DNA of 41,452 nucleotides, taken from contig JAZUGR010000019.1 in assembly GCA_045641345.1 (NCBI GenBank), positions 1 to 41,452 of the forward strand, written 5' to 3'. The notes beneath the pieces are model-generated. The model was not told the origin of the DNA. It ran no database searches and worked only from the letters and a program-made list of their open reading frames with translations. This document shows positions 1 through 8,667 of this stretch, piece after piece. The number at the start of each line of letters is the position of its first letter. The stretch's first letter is position 1. The DNA is from Cacconaster sp045641345 (GTDB lineage: Bacteria > Bacteroidota > Bacteroidia > Bacteroidales > UBA932). Both the position numbers and the translations under genes were made by a program.

Positions 1-17
1 CAGCGAGTATATCGTCG

Positions 18-48
18 CAAATATAAAAATTTAATCAGAGATAACAAA
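18..48 (-). promoter_or_regulatory. Bacteroidota-type promoter for a gene left of the window
   Basis: On the minus strand, TTTG (48-45) is followed after exactly 19 bases by TATATTTG (25-18). This matches the Bacteroidota housekeeping promoter (TTTG near -33, TAnnTTTG near -7). It points out of the window, so its gene is not visible. It also implies that the operon ending at 79 is followed by an independently transcribed unit on the same strand. Confidence 0.65.
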
Positions 49-78
49 AATCCGACAAAGGTTACGAAAATCGACTGT

Positions 79-2106
79 TCAGATTTCCATTTCGAACACC
101 GGGGCGTAGGCGGTGACGGCGGCGCTATAGGCGGCGCGGCCCTTGCCGGCGATTTTTTTGGATGTGCCCTTGACGACTCCGTAGACGCTTATCATCACAT
201 TCTTCTTCACGCTCTGTTTCTTTGCCTTTTTGGGATCCTTGGGAATTTTGCGGAAGACTTCGAGTCTGGCTTCGCTTTCCCCTCCGGGCACAACCACCGC
301 CTCGGCCTTGACCTGGGGGACGGAAGATTTGAGCATAATGGTGACTGGCGAATTGAACCCAGGCTTACGCTCGAGGCGCACCTTTATCACATTGCCCTCG
401 ACACTCTCAACCTTCACCTTGAGGGGCTGCTCCGGCACCACCTCCATACGGAACTCTTCCATAGGCATAAGATGCGTATAGTAGAAGGCCTGCATCATCG
501 ACTCCACAGGCACGCCACGGCGCACTATCAATCCCCCGTCTTTCGAAGAGGCATAGCCGGTCACCTCGGGATTGAGCACGCAGGTATCGGCGCCGGAGGG
601 GGCCGTGACGGAGATTATGGTCTTCTTCGATCCCTTGGGGATGTTGCATCCCGCAACCTCGAATCCTGCAGGGAGACCCTTCACCTTCATATCCACCGCC
701 CCGTTGAACTTCTGCTTGCGGGTGAGAAGCACGTTGAACACTCCGGTGCCGCCGGAAGGGACGCTCACAATCGGAGGCTCGATGTTCAGCGCGAAATCGG
801 GCTCGGCCCTGTTTATGGAGAGACGGAAAGCATATTCCTCTCCGCTCCTGCCCTGGGATTCGACAACCCGCACGCGATAGTCCCCCCTGTCGAGGCGCAA
901 GGTCACGAAAGGGTCTGCAAAATGGGTGGCCATACAGTCTTCCGGATCCTCGCTATCGTCAATATCCTTCACCACATTGCCTGAATCGTCGTAGATGGTG
1001 ATGCGGGCATCGGTGGGAGCGCCAAGGCGGCGCGCATAGATGCTGAAAGTGTACTGCTGCTTCTTGTCGGCGTAGAAATCATACCAATGCATCTGCATCG
1101 GCTCTGTGAACACCCCTTCGAAAACCTCCTCATCCGAACTGCCGTCGGCCCTGAAAAGGAGAGAATTCGAGACAATCCCGTCCCTGCCCACGGAAGATAT
1201 GGAACAGTTCCCCGCCTTCCCGGGTCTGATTACAACGGCATTGCTCTTCAGGTTGTGCCCGCGAAGCCGGACGGTCGTCTTTCTGCCCACCTTCCCGCCC
1301 AAAGGGGAGATGGAAGTTATGAAGGGCAGTTCCCCCACGTCGATGCGGTACACGAAATCCCCGCGCCCGCGGTAGAGCGCGTCGTTCACCTCTATGTCAT
1401 ATTCCCCGGTCTCCGGCACCTTGAAGAAGATGACCGGGTCGACGTGGAAAGTATAGTCGTCGTTGAAGGCCACCTCCCTGCCGTCTGGGCCGTAGAGCCG
1501 CATCACCGGCTGGAACCATCCGGGCACCGCATCGGCCATATAAGGTATGAGCACGCGGCCCTTGAGCCGGATTACGAGGTCCTGACCCTTGACGGCCCTG
1601 AATCTGAAACGGTCTACGTCGCTGCGCATTATCTGCCCGTTGAAGGTCACCGGGAGGGTGGCCGAGTATGCCGAGAGCGAAGCCTTTCCGTTTTCCAGGA
1701 CATCGGGGAGCTGCCCCACCTCGAAATAGAGACGGTTGGTCACTCCGCCAGGCAGACGGAGTCGAAAATCACGCATTCCGATGGCGGCATCGGGGGCTAT
1801 GGTGAGCCGCACCTTCACGATATCGGAAATCTGGAGGTTGTCCTCCTCGCCGATATCGGCATTTTTCCTCTTCTTTTTCCTCCCATTCGCTGCGGGCTGG
1901 GGCAGCACTTCGGCGCTGATGCCGTTTCCGCTTATCAATACGGACCGGGCCTTGGTTATGCCCTGACCCCCTATCGTCAGTTCAACCGTGGTGCCCCTCT
2001 GCGCCCCCGCCGGATAGATGAACCCTATATTGCCCTTCTGGGCCGAGGCTGCACACGACAGCAGAATGAGGAGGGCCGCCGCAAGCGACAATTTCATTGT
2101 TTTCAT
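79..2106 (-). CDS. Secreted PPC-domain protein of planctomycete type
   Basis: The 675-residue protein has a signal peptide (about 1-22, cut after ASA before QKG). An IPT/TIG-like segment follows (about 25-65, 'PAGAQRGTTVELTIGG'). Next come two beta-rich segments resembling pre-peptidase C-terminal (PPC) domains, marked by 'DRFRFRAVKGQ' and 'MHWYDFYADKKQQY', and a basic Lys-rich stretch near the C-terminus. No catalytic motif is visible. The wording 'YDFYADKKQQYTFSIYARRL' and 'LRLDRGDYRVRV' is typical of large secreted proteins encoded beside DUF1501 and DUF1549/DUF1553 genes in Planctomycetes (family knowledge). The start at 2106 is fixed by an ATGA overlap with the preceding DUF1501 gene; an upstream in-frame extension to 2241 lies inside that gene and lacks the signal peptide at its front. 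The function is unknown. A periplasmic or surface partner of the two upstream products is inferred. Confidence 0.8.
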   Translation of the reverse strand: MKTMKLSLAAALLILLSCAASAQKGNIGFIYPAGAQRGTTVELTIGGQGITKARSVLISGNGISAEVLPQPAANGRKKKRKNADIGEEDNLQISDIVKVRLTIAPDAAIGMRDFRLRLPGGVTNRLYFEVGQLPDVLENGKASLSAYSATLPVTFNGQIMRSDVDRFRFRAVKGQDLVIRLKGRVLIPYMADAVPGWFQPVMRLYGPDGREVAFNDDYTFHVDPVIFFKVPETGEYDIEVNDALYRGRGDFVYRIDVGELPFITSISPLGGKVGRKTTVRLRGHNLKSNAVVIRPGKAGNCSISSVGRDGIVSNSLLFRADGSSDEEVFEGVFTEPMQMHWYDFYADKKQQYTFSIYARRLGAPTDARITIYDDSGNVVKDIDDSEDPEDCMATHFADPFVTLRLDRGDYRVRVVESQGRSGEEYAFRLSINRAEPDFALNIEPPIVSVPSGGTGVFNVLLTRKQKFNGAVDMKVKGLPAGFEVAGCNIPKGSKKTIISVTAPSGADTCVLNPEVTGYASSKDGGLIVRRGVPVESMMQAFYYTHLMPMEEFRMEVVPEQPLKVKVESVEGNVIKVRLERKPGFNSPVTIMLKSSVPQVKAEAVVVPGGESEARLEVFRKIPKDPKKAKKQSVKKNVMISVYGVVKGTSKKIAGKGRAAYSAAVTAYAPVFEMEI

Positions 2107-3368
2107 TGCATTATCTCCTTCAACATTCCGTTGCTCTGCCCCTGCCTTCCGTAAGATGGAAGCATCGGTATCTCTCCGAGCACCGGGTGCTCCAGAGTTG
2201 ACAGGGGATCTATTCCCATAAGGGTGAACACGCTGGCCCACAGGTCGGCCGGATAAACCTTGCGCTCGATGACATTCTCTCCTCTTGCATCGGTGGCACC
2301 CACGACGCAGCCACCCTTGAAGCCGCCTCCGGCCACGATATATGAGAATGCTATGCCGTAGTGGCCGCGACCTCCGTTCCAGGGCGGCCCGAATTCAATC
2401 TTAGGAGTACGGCCGAACTCACCTCCCACCACTATCACCGTGCTGTCGAGAAGGCCACGCTTCTCAAGGTCGATAATGAGGGATGACACCCCCGCATCAA
2501 GCTCGTCGAGACGGTGGTCCATCCTCTTGAAATGCTCCTTGTGGGTATCCCAGCCGCGGAAACGCACCATCACTACAGGCACCCCGGCCTCCACCAGACG
2601 GCGGGCTGCCAGACACGACTGACCGAAATTGCTCCGGCCATAGGAAGAGCGCACCGAATCGCTTTCCGATGCAATGTCGAACGCCTTGCGGGCCTCTCCC
2701 AACATCAGGTCGTAACTCTGCCTGCGCAGTTCTGAGGCCTTCTTCACCTGAGGGGTCTGCTCCACAGCCTGGCCGAGCGAAGAGACCGCATCCAGAAGTT
2801 CCCTGCGGGAGAGGAGCATTTTGTCGGGAATCCCGTGATTGACGATACCGCTGACATCAAAGAACTCCCCGGCAGGTTCGCCTCCGGTGTCGTAAGGCTT
2901 GTACATCACGTTGAGGAATCCGGCCTCGTTGAAACGGGTTGACGCTTCGGTGATGCAGATGTACGGGAATATCGGATTGTCGTATTCCGCACTCTTCTTG
3001 TAGGCTATCATAGCCCCGAAAGAAGGATACACAATGTCACGGCCCGTCATATCGCCTGTCAGCATACGATAATGTCCCGTCTCGTGGGCGTTGGTGCCGT
3101 CGGTCATGCCCCTTATTATGGAATAACGGTCGGCAAGTTGCGCAAGACGCACGAGCCGCTGCCCCACATATATCCCCGGAACGACGGTCGCAATCGGTTT
3201 GGTGTATTTGCCGGTATAACTGTATCCGGCCTCCGGCTTGGGGTCAAAAGTGTCGGTCTGCGAAGAACCGCCGTCAAGATAGATGTACACCACGCTGCGC
3301 GCCTTCTGCGCCACCGCCCCCTGAATTGAGAGAAGCATAACCGCGATGAATATAGTCAATCTTCTCAT
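2103..3368 (-). CDS. DUF1501 family secreted protein (alkaline-phosphatase-like fold)
   Basis: The 421-residue protein has a signal peptide (about 1-20) without a twin-arginine motif; many planctomycete DUF1501 proteins carry a Tat signal. Family motifs are present in order: 'VYIYLDGGSSQTDTFDPKP' near the N-terminus, 'GTNAHETGHYRMLTG', 'VRFRGWDTHKEHFKRMD', 'VVGGEFGRTPKI' and 'GRGHYG'. They place it in the sulfatase/alkaline phosphatase superfamily, where the Asp, His and Glu residues would be candidate metal ligands. The substrate is unknown. The start is the ATG at 3368, three bases after the stop of the upstream DUF1549/DUF1553 gene. The stop overlaps the next start as ATGA, so the three genes are translationally coupled. 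Confidence 0.85.
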   Translation of the reverse strand: MRRLTIFIAVMLLSIQGAVAQKARSVVYIYLDGGSSQTDTFDPKPEAGYSYTGKYTKPIATVVPGIYVGQRLVRLAQLADRYSIIRGMTDGTNAHETGHYRMLTGDMTGRDIVYPSFGAMIAYKKSAEYDNPIFPYICITEASTRFNEAGFLNVMYKPYDTGGEPAGEFFDVSGIVNHGIPDKMLLSRRELLDAVSSLGQAVEQTPQVKKASELRRQSYDLMLGEARKAFDIASESDSVRSSYGRSNFGQSCLAARRLVEAGVPVVMVRFRGWDTHKEHFKRMDHRLDELDAGVSSLIIDLEKRGLLDSTVIVVGGEFGRTPKIEFGPPWNGGRGHYGIAFSYIVAGGGFKGGCVVGATDARGENVIERKVYPADLWASVFTLMGIDPLSTLEHPVLGEIPMLPSYGRQGQSNGMLKEIMQ

Positions 3369-3370
3369 AA

Positions 3371-4855
3371 TCAATTCATAAACAAGAATTCGTCGGTATT
3401 TGTCAGGGCCCATATCAAATCGGCGGCAAGAATCCTGACGTTCTCACTTCCTATCTTCCGCCGCGCATATTCCGCAACGGCATCGATTTCGGCCTCGCTT
3501 GCGTGGCGTGAAATCACCCTGAGATATATGTCGTCTATCACGCTGCGCAGGGGAGTGTTTTCCGGAATGAGGGCCACATACGGACTCCCCGCCAGTTTCT
3601 CTTGAATGTCGGTGGAATTCAAGAGATAGAGTATCTGCTTGGCATTAACCGAATTGTCGCGACCGCTCTCGAGAGCCACATCGCGTGAGGGGCGGCCGAA
3701 TATGTCGAGTTGCGGCGTGGTGATAGTGCCGTCGCACACCTGATTGGCACGTGTTCCCGCCGGAAAATTGGTGAATGGTTCCGGTGCGCGGCTGGAATAG
3801 GAATCGGGAACTCCCGTAATGTCACAGATTGCGTCGCATATCTGTTCGGCCGTGAGGCGGTTCTGCCTGTAATGGGAGAAGAGCTTGTCGTCCCCGGCGT
3901 TGGATGCGTTCGTCAGTGTGCTGCGGGCGAATGCATCGCTCAGCAGAATCTCCCTGGCCAGAGCGCGGATGTCGTAACCTGACGCAATGAAAGTATCTGT
4001 GAGATATTCAAGCAGTTCTGGATTGGAAGGGGTGCGCCCCTCAATGTCATCCACAGGGGATATGATCCCTTCGCCCATAAACCAGAACCAAAATCTGTTG
4101 GCAAATGCCCTGGCAAGACAGCGGTTGTCTGTCGTGAGCCACTCCACAAAAGGCTTGCGGAAGTCAGTGCCCGGCGCGAGCCGGATCTCCGTCGTGCCGA
4201 GAATCACCCTTGTGCGCTCCGGAGCCACGTCGGGATCGAGACAGAGAATCTCCTCCTTCCACTCCTTGGTACCCTTGAACCGTATCTGGCTGAAAAAGAC
4301 GTCCCACTCTTTCGGGGCATCTCTCCTGCACAGGAAAAGCAGCGCCGCATCCGATGCGAACTTATGGGCGCTGCGGTCGTTTCCCGCCCGGTAGAAGTTG
4401 GTCTGCGGCACCCTGAAATTGCTTCCCGTGCCACTCAGAAGATTCGCAACGAACTCGTTGTACGGCGTGTTGGCCCTCATCTGGAGCGTAAGCCATTTGT
4501 TGAAGGCCTGCACGGCATTGGGCCACATACAGCTTGGGAATTCCGATTTTATGCGGAGCATGTCCCCCCACTTGAGCACCAGATGCTCCACAAAACCCTC
4601 ACTTGCAAGAAGGCTGTCGACAAGGGCCTCCCGGTCGGGGCAGGCAAGGAACGAGAGAGTCTGCTGCCTGCTCGGAATACGGTCGGTCACCACCAGGAAG
4701 CAGCGCCTGACAAACCTTGCAGGATCGCTCGCTTCGGACGGGGTTATGTTGCGTGCGGCCAAAGCCGCGTCAATCCTTCTGTCTATCTCTCCTGCAGATA
4801 AAGCGCCGCACGACAGAAACAGCAGCGCGAGGAACGGCAGCCACGCCTTCTTCAT
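3371..4855 (-). CDS. DUF1549/DUF1553 domain secreted protein, no cytochrome domain
   Basis: The 494-residue protein has a signal peptide (about 1-21). The N-terminal half resembles DUF1549 ('DRIPSRQQTLSFLACPDREA', 'HLVLKWGDMLR', 'NTPYNEFVANLLSGTGSN'). The C-terminal half resembles DUF1553 ('LARAFANRFWFWFMGEGI', 'DIFGRPSRD', a closing 'NTDEFLFMN'). Planctomycete relatives often carry an N-terminal cytochrome c domain (PSCyt1). No CXXCH heme motif is present here, so this is the short form. The function of these domains is not established. The start codon follows the stop of the upstream C1B peptidase with no gap (4858-4856 stop, 4855 start), so the module belongs to the long minus-strand operon. 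Confidence 0.85.
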   Translation of the reverse strand: MKKAWLPFLALLFLSCGALSAGEIDRRIDAALAARNITPSEASDPARFVRRCFLVVTDRIPSRQQTLSFLACPDREALVDSLLASEGFVEHLVLKWGDMLRIKSEFPSCMWPNAVQAFNKWLTLQMRANTPYNEFVANLLSGTGSNFRVPQTNFYRAGNDRSAHKFASDAALLFLCRRDAPKEWDVFFSQIRFKGTKEWKEEILCLDPDVAPERTRVILGTTEIRLAPGTDFRKPFVEWLTTDNRCLARAFANRFWFWFMGEGIISPVDDIEGRTPSNPELLEYLTDTFIASGYDIRALAREILLSDAFARSTLTNASNAGDDKLFSHYRQNRLTAEQICDAICDITGVPDSYSSRAPEPFTNFPAGTRANQVCDGTITTPQLDIFGRPSRDVALESGRDNSVNAKQILYLLNSTDIQEKLAGSPYVALIPENTPLRSVIDDIYLRVISRHASEAEIDAVAEYARRKIGSENVRILAADLIWALTNTDEFLFMN

Positions 4856-6226
4856 CTAGAACATATAGTCCCATGCGGGGAGAAGGACAGGCTTGGTGTC
4901 GAGTGCCTTCTGTGCCTTTTTGCTGAGATACCTGCGGTCGACCACCATACGGAACATATATTCGTCGAACCACTCGTCGGTAAAGTTGAGATAGGTCTTC
5001 TCGCCGGTGTCGTACCAGCTGTTGAAGAACTGCCACTTGAGGGGCTTGTCGTTCTCGTCGGTGTCGCACGCCACAATCAGCATTGCGTGTGCGGATGCGC
5101 TGTAGCGCGAGAGGATGCGGCTCCTCTTGTCCATATCGAAACTGACTCCGAAAAGGGCGTTGTAGTCATAGTTGTCGCACGACATCGTCATCTCGGGCTT
5201 GGCCATACATTTGCGCCAGTCACCCGACACATATACAGGCTCGTCGTTCTTTATCATCTCGAGGATACCGGGTTTGATCTCCTCATTGGGCAGATTGAGA
5301 TACCTCCACGGCGTACCCTCTATCACATCGGTATAGTTCTCGATTTCATATACCTTATAATATTCGCGCGTGGGGTCGTTCATTATCATCACCTTGGTGG
5401 CGAATCCGAAATCGGAGGGAACGATGCTCTTGTAGAATGCCTGCGGGGTTGAGGTGATGCTGTGCCTTGCTCCGGCCTTGTCCTGATAGTCCCACGTGAA
5501 TTCCACGGGTGGCTCGCCGAGGAAAAGGACGAGGAGCCGGTACACGTCTTTCATAGCCTCTATCTTGTAGGCGCGCAATTCCTTTTCGGGAGTGCCGGCA
5601 GCGGCCTTGTCGCGGATTATCATCCCTTCACGGCGAAGCTTCTGATTGATGATGGGGAGTCTGGCCCTGATTTTGGAATGGGCGGTTTCGGGCATCACGC
5701 TCTCGGGGACGACCCCGTATTTTTCGGCAATGTTGACGAACATGTTCCACACGCCGCCGTCAGCCACCGGATTCTTGAACAGAGTGTACACGGCGCGGCT
5801 GTTGGCATCTTCAGCCCTGGTGGAGATTATCCCCTCCAGAAAGAGATTCGCCTTCTCGAACAGATTCCAGAACGCATCATAATTGTTGGAGAAGCGGAAG
5901 TCATCGACATCGAACTTGTCGATGGCATAGTGACGTATGCCGTTGAGCGAGGCGAACAGCCAGCAGCGGCCCGAAGTGTATTGGTCGGGTGAACTCTTGA
6001 GCGGGGTGACCCTGTATTTGAAATTGTTGTCGAGCCTGGTGCACGAAGAATTCTTTGCAAGGGCATCGATGTTGGTATTGTGCGAAATGGCATTCCAGGC
6101 GGCAACGGTGGCCTGATCCTTGACAAAACTTTCGCGGATTTCCTTCAACTGCCCGGCAGTGATGCTCTGGGCTAAGAGGGTTGCGCCGAAACATATTGCC
6201 AGCGCTGAAAACATAAGCTTTTTCAT
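4856..6226 (-). CDS. Secreted C1B-family cysteine peptidase (aminopeptidase C / bleomycin-hydrolase-like)
   Basis: The 456-residue protein is a papain-fold peptidase of the bleomycin hydrolase branch. The triad is visible: Cys88 in 'SGRCWLFASLN', His380 in 'SASAHAMLIV' and Asn402 in 'QFFNSWYDTG'. Family members are cage-like exo-aminopeptidases. Unlike cytoplasmic PepC, this one begins with a signal peptide ('MKKLMFSALAICFGATLLAQ'), so a periplasmic role in peptide breakdown is inferred. It lies 19 bases after the aminopeptidase P gene and abuts the DUF1549/DUF1553 gene. A link to that module is possible, but simple co-transcription is equally likely. Confidence 0.9.
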   Translation of the reverse strand: MKKLMFSALAICFGATLLAQSITAGQLKEIRESFVKDQATVAAWNAISHNTNIDALAKNSSCTRLDNNFKYRVTPLKSSPDQYTSGRCWLFASLNGIRHYAIDKFDVDDFRFSNNYDAFWNLFEKANLFLEGIISTRAEDANSRAVYTLFKNPVADGGVWNMFVNIAEKYGVVPESVMPETAHSKIRARLPIINQKLRREGMIIRDKAAAGTPEKELRAYKIEAMKDVYRLLVLFLGEPPVEFTWDYQDKAGARHSITSTPQAFYKSIVPSDFGFATKVMIMNDPTREYYKVYEIENYTDVIEGTPWRYLNLPNEEIKPGILEMIKNDEPVYVSGDWRKCMAKPEMTMSCDNYDYNALFGVSFDMDKRSRILSRYSASAHAMLIVACDTDENDKPLKWQFFNSWYDTGEKTYLNFTDEWFDEYMFRMVVDRRYLSKKAQKALDTKPVLLPAWDYMF

Positions 6227-6245
6227 ATCCTGTTTTTAATGTTTC

Positions 6246-7634
6246 TCAGTTCATTTCCTTTTCAACCTCATCCACTGTTATCGGCAGACGTTTGGCCCCG
6301 AGGAGCCTTGCTCCCGAAGCAGTGATGAGCAGGTCGTCTTCGAGGCGTATGCCGCCGAAATCATAGTATGATTCCAATTTGGAGAAGTTGATGTACTGCG
6401 CGTTATGGCCTTCGGCCCTCCATTTCTCAATCAGGGCGGGGATGAAGTAGATGCCCGGCTCGTCGGTGATGACCTGACCCGGCACAAGGGAGCGCGCCAT
6501 CCTGAGGGAGCCCAGGCCAAGCTGACGGGCTCTCTCCTGCCCGGGATCATAACCGACGCGGTTTTCGCCGAGATTCTCCATATCGTGGACGTCGAGACCC
6601 ATATTGTGACCGAGTCCGTGGGGCATGAACAGCCCCTGCACCCCGGCGGCAATCATTTCCTCCATATCGCCCTTCACGAGGCCGAGATTCGAAAGACCCT
6701 GAAGGATTATGCGGCTCGCTCCCAGATGCACGTCCTTGTAGGTGATGCCGGGGCGCGCCGTTTCGAGAGCATACTGATTTGCCGTGGACACTATCGTGTA
6801 AATCTCCTTCTGCCGGGTGGTGAACCTCCCCCCGACCGGCCAGGTGCGGGTGAAGTCCGAGGCATAGTGCGACGCAATCTCGGCCCCCGCGTCAATCACG
6901 CACAGCTTGCCGGCTGAAAGCACTCCGTCGTGCCTGTGGTTGTGGAGGGTCTCCCCATGCTGCGAAAGAATCGTGGGGAACGAAGTCATATATCCTCCCG
7001 AGATGCATACACCCTCCATCGCTCCCACAAGTTCCTGCTCCACCATCCCCTCTCTCATCAGTTTCATCGCGGTATAGTGCATGGCATATCCGAGGTTGCA
7101 CGCCTTGTCAATCTCGTCTATCTCGCATTTTTCCTTTATCAGCCTCTGGCTTATGACGGCCATCACCAGAGCGTCGCTCGAAGAAGCGTCCACCTCGTCG
7201 AGACCCATACCGAGCAGGCGGTGGAGCATTATCCTGTTGTGGCTGCGGTATTGCGGGATGAAGTGTATCCTGCGCCCCTTGAGGGATGCCTCCTTCAGGT
7301 AACCGGCAAGCGCCGAAAGCGGAGCCGTGGCCCCGACTCCGACCGTGGCCGCCTCTTCGGCAATCCGGGGCTGAGGTCCCATCCATATGATGTCGTCCAT
7401 ATCGACGTCGTCGCCGAAGATAATCTCCTCTCCGGTCGCGGTGTCGATTACGCCCGCCAGAGATGGCTTGTCAAGGCCGAAATAGTAGAGAAACGTACTG
7501 TCCTGTCTGAACAGATAAGCATTGTCGGCATAGTTGCACTCCGCCTCGCCGTTGCCCAGCAGCAGGATTATGCCATCGCCCACCTTGCCGGCGAGGACTT
7601 TCCTTCTGGATGAATAAACTTTGGTGTCGAACAT
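6246..7634 (-). CDS. pepP: Xaa-Pro aminopeptidase (M24B, aminopeptidase P)
   Basis: The 462-residue metallopeptidase removes an N-terminal residue that precedes proline. It has an aminopeptidase P N-terminal domain (about 1-140) and a pita-bread catalytic domain. Metal ligands are visible: Asp248 and Asp260 ('VIDAG', 'YASDFTRTWPVGG'), a His in 'PHGLGHNMGLDVHD' (about 343), Glu392 ('TDEPGIYF') and Glu432 ('GGIRLEDDLLI'). Length is normal and there is no signal peptide, so it is cytoplasmic. It starts 10 bases after lpxK and lies in the dusB-lpxK operon. Confidence 0.93.
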   Translation of the reverse strand: MFDTKVYSSRRKVLAGKVGDGIILLLGNGEAECNYADNAYLFRQDSTFLYYFGLDKPSLAGVIDTATGEEIIFGDDVDMDDIIWMGPQPRIAEEAATVGVGATAPLSALAGYLKEASLKGRRIHFIPQYRSHNRIMLHRLLGMGLDEVDASSSDALVMAVISQRLIKEKCEIDEIDKACNLGYAMHYTAMKLMREGMVEQELVGAMEGVCISGGYMTSFPTILSQHGETLHNHRHDGVLSAGKLCVIDAGAEIASHYASDFTRTWPVGGRFTTRQKEIYTIVSTANQYALETARPGITYKDVHLGASRIILQGLSNLGLVKGDMEEMIAAGVQGLFMPHGLGHNMGLDVHDMENLGENRVGYDPGQERARQLGLGSLRMARSLVPGQVITDEPGIYFIPALIEKWRAEGHNAQYINFSKLESYYDFGGIRLEDDLLITASGARLLGAKRLPITVDEVEKEMN

Positions 7635-7644
7635 TCCGTTATGT

Positions 7645-8667
7645 TTATGATTTGAGATATTTCAAGAAACCCTCCTTGTCTTCGGCAGTGATGAATTCGG
7701 TTTCGATGGGAAGATAGTAGAGCCGCTCCTTCACCTCGCGCGTCAGACATTTGTTGTCAAGCAGCCTCTGGGCGTCCTTTTCGGTGGTCATTATTATGGA
7801 GTACGGATGCTTTGCGGCAAAGCGGGCAATCTCCATAACATCCTCATCGCTGAACATATGGTGATCGCCCGATATCCATTTGCCGACTATGCGGTAATTC
7901 TTCGAAAGATAGTCGAACATCGGCTTGGGATTGGCTATCCCGGCAAAGACTATCGCCTCCTTGGCGTATATGTAGCGGTTGTTGCCGGTTCCCTTGAACA
8001 CCGCCTTCGGCTTGCCGTAGGAAACTCCGGCAAAAAAAGTTTTCTGTCTCCCGCTAATATGCGACTTGCGGCAGATGGCGGCGCGTTCGTCTTCCGACAG
8101 GAACGCGGGACACTTGGTGAACACCACCGCATCCGCCCTCCTTATCTGCTCCGGCAGGTCGCGGAGCCGCCCCAGGGGAAGGAGCTCGTCACTGAATATG
8201 GGCCTGTTGTAATCTATCAGGAGTATATTCTTGGCGGGAATGATGTCACGCCGCTGGAACCCGTCGTCGAGCACAATCAGATCCGGAGCATCCAAAAGCG
8301 TCTGCAGTGACTCCACCCCCTCCCGCCTGTTGCGGTCGACCGCGACGGTGATTCTGGGATATTTGCGCTTTATCTGAAGCGGCTCATCCCCCACAAGCGA
8401 GGCCGGATCCTCCGCTTCGACTATATGGAACCCCTTGTTGGACCCCTTGTATCCGCGTGAAAGGACGGCGATCCTGCGGCTGCGGCCCAATGAACGGACA
8501 ATGTATTCGACCATCGGGGTCTTGCCGGTGCCTCCCACGGTGACGTTGCCCACGCTTATTATCTGCGTGAGATACGCCGTGGATTTGCTGCTTCCTTTGT
8601 CGTATCGCGAATGTCTGACCTTCAGGGCCAGATAATATGGAAAAAGCAATACTTTGCTGAATATCAT
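7645..8667 (-). CDS. lpxK: Tetraacyldisaccharide 4'-kinase
   Basis: The 340-residue inner-membrane-associated kinase phosphorylates the 4' position of the lipid A precursor, the sixth step of the Raetz pathway. It has an N-terminal hydrophobic stretch, the LpxK P-loop 'SVGNVTVGGTGKTPMVEY' (about 38-55), 'VLSRGYK' and a 'DDGFQRR' motif. The start at 8667 is fixed by an ATGA overlap with dusB; an upstream in-frame extension to 8778 would lie entirely within dusB. It indicates a lipid A-containing outer membrane. Confidence 0.95.
   Translation of the reverse strand: MIFSKVLLFPYYLALKVRHSRYDKGSSKSTAYLTQIISVGNVTVGGTGKTPMVEYIVRSLGRSRRIAVLSRGYKGSNKGFHIVEAEDPASLVGDEPLQIKRKYPRITVAVDRNRREGVESLQTLLDAPDLIVLDDGFQRRDIIPAKNILLIDYNRPIFSDELLPLGRLRDLPEQIRRADAVVFTKCPAFLSEDERAAICRKSHISGRQKTFFAGVSYGKPKAVFKGTGNNRYIYAKEAIVFAGIANPKPMFDYLSKNYRIVGKWISGDHHMFSDEDVMEIARFAAKHPYSIIMTTEKDAQRLLDNKCLTREVKERLYYLPIETEFITAEDKEGFLKYLKS

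Noticed and set aside
1087..2154. 355-residue plus-strand reading frame
   Set aside because: It lies antisense to the PPC-domain and DUF1501 genes, has no recognisable domain, and is typical of shadow frames in GC-rich DNA.
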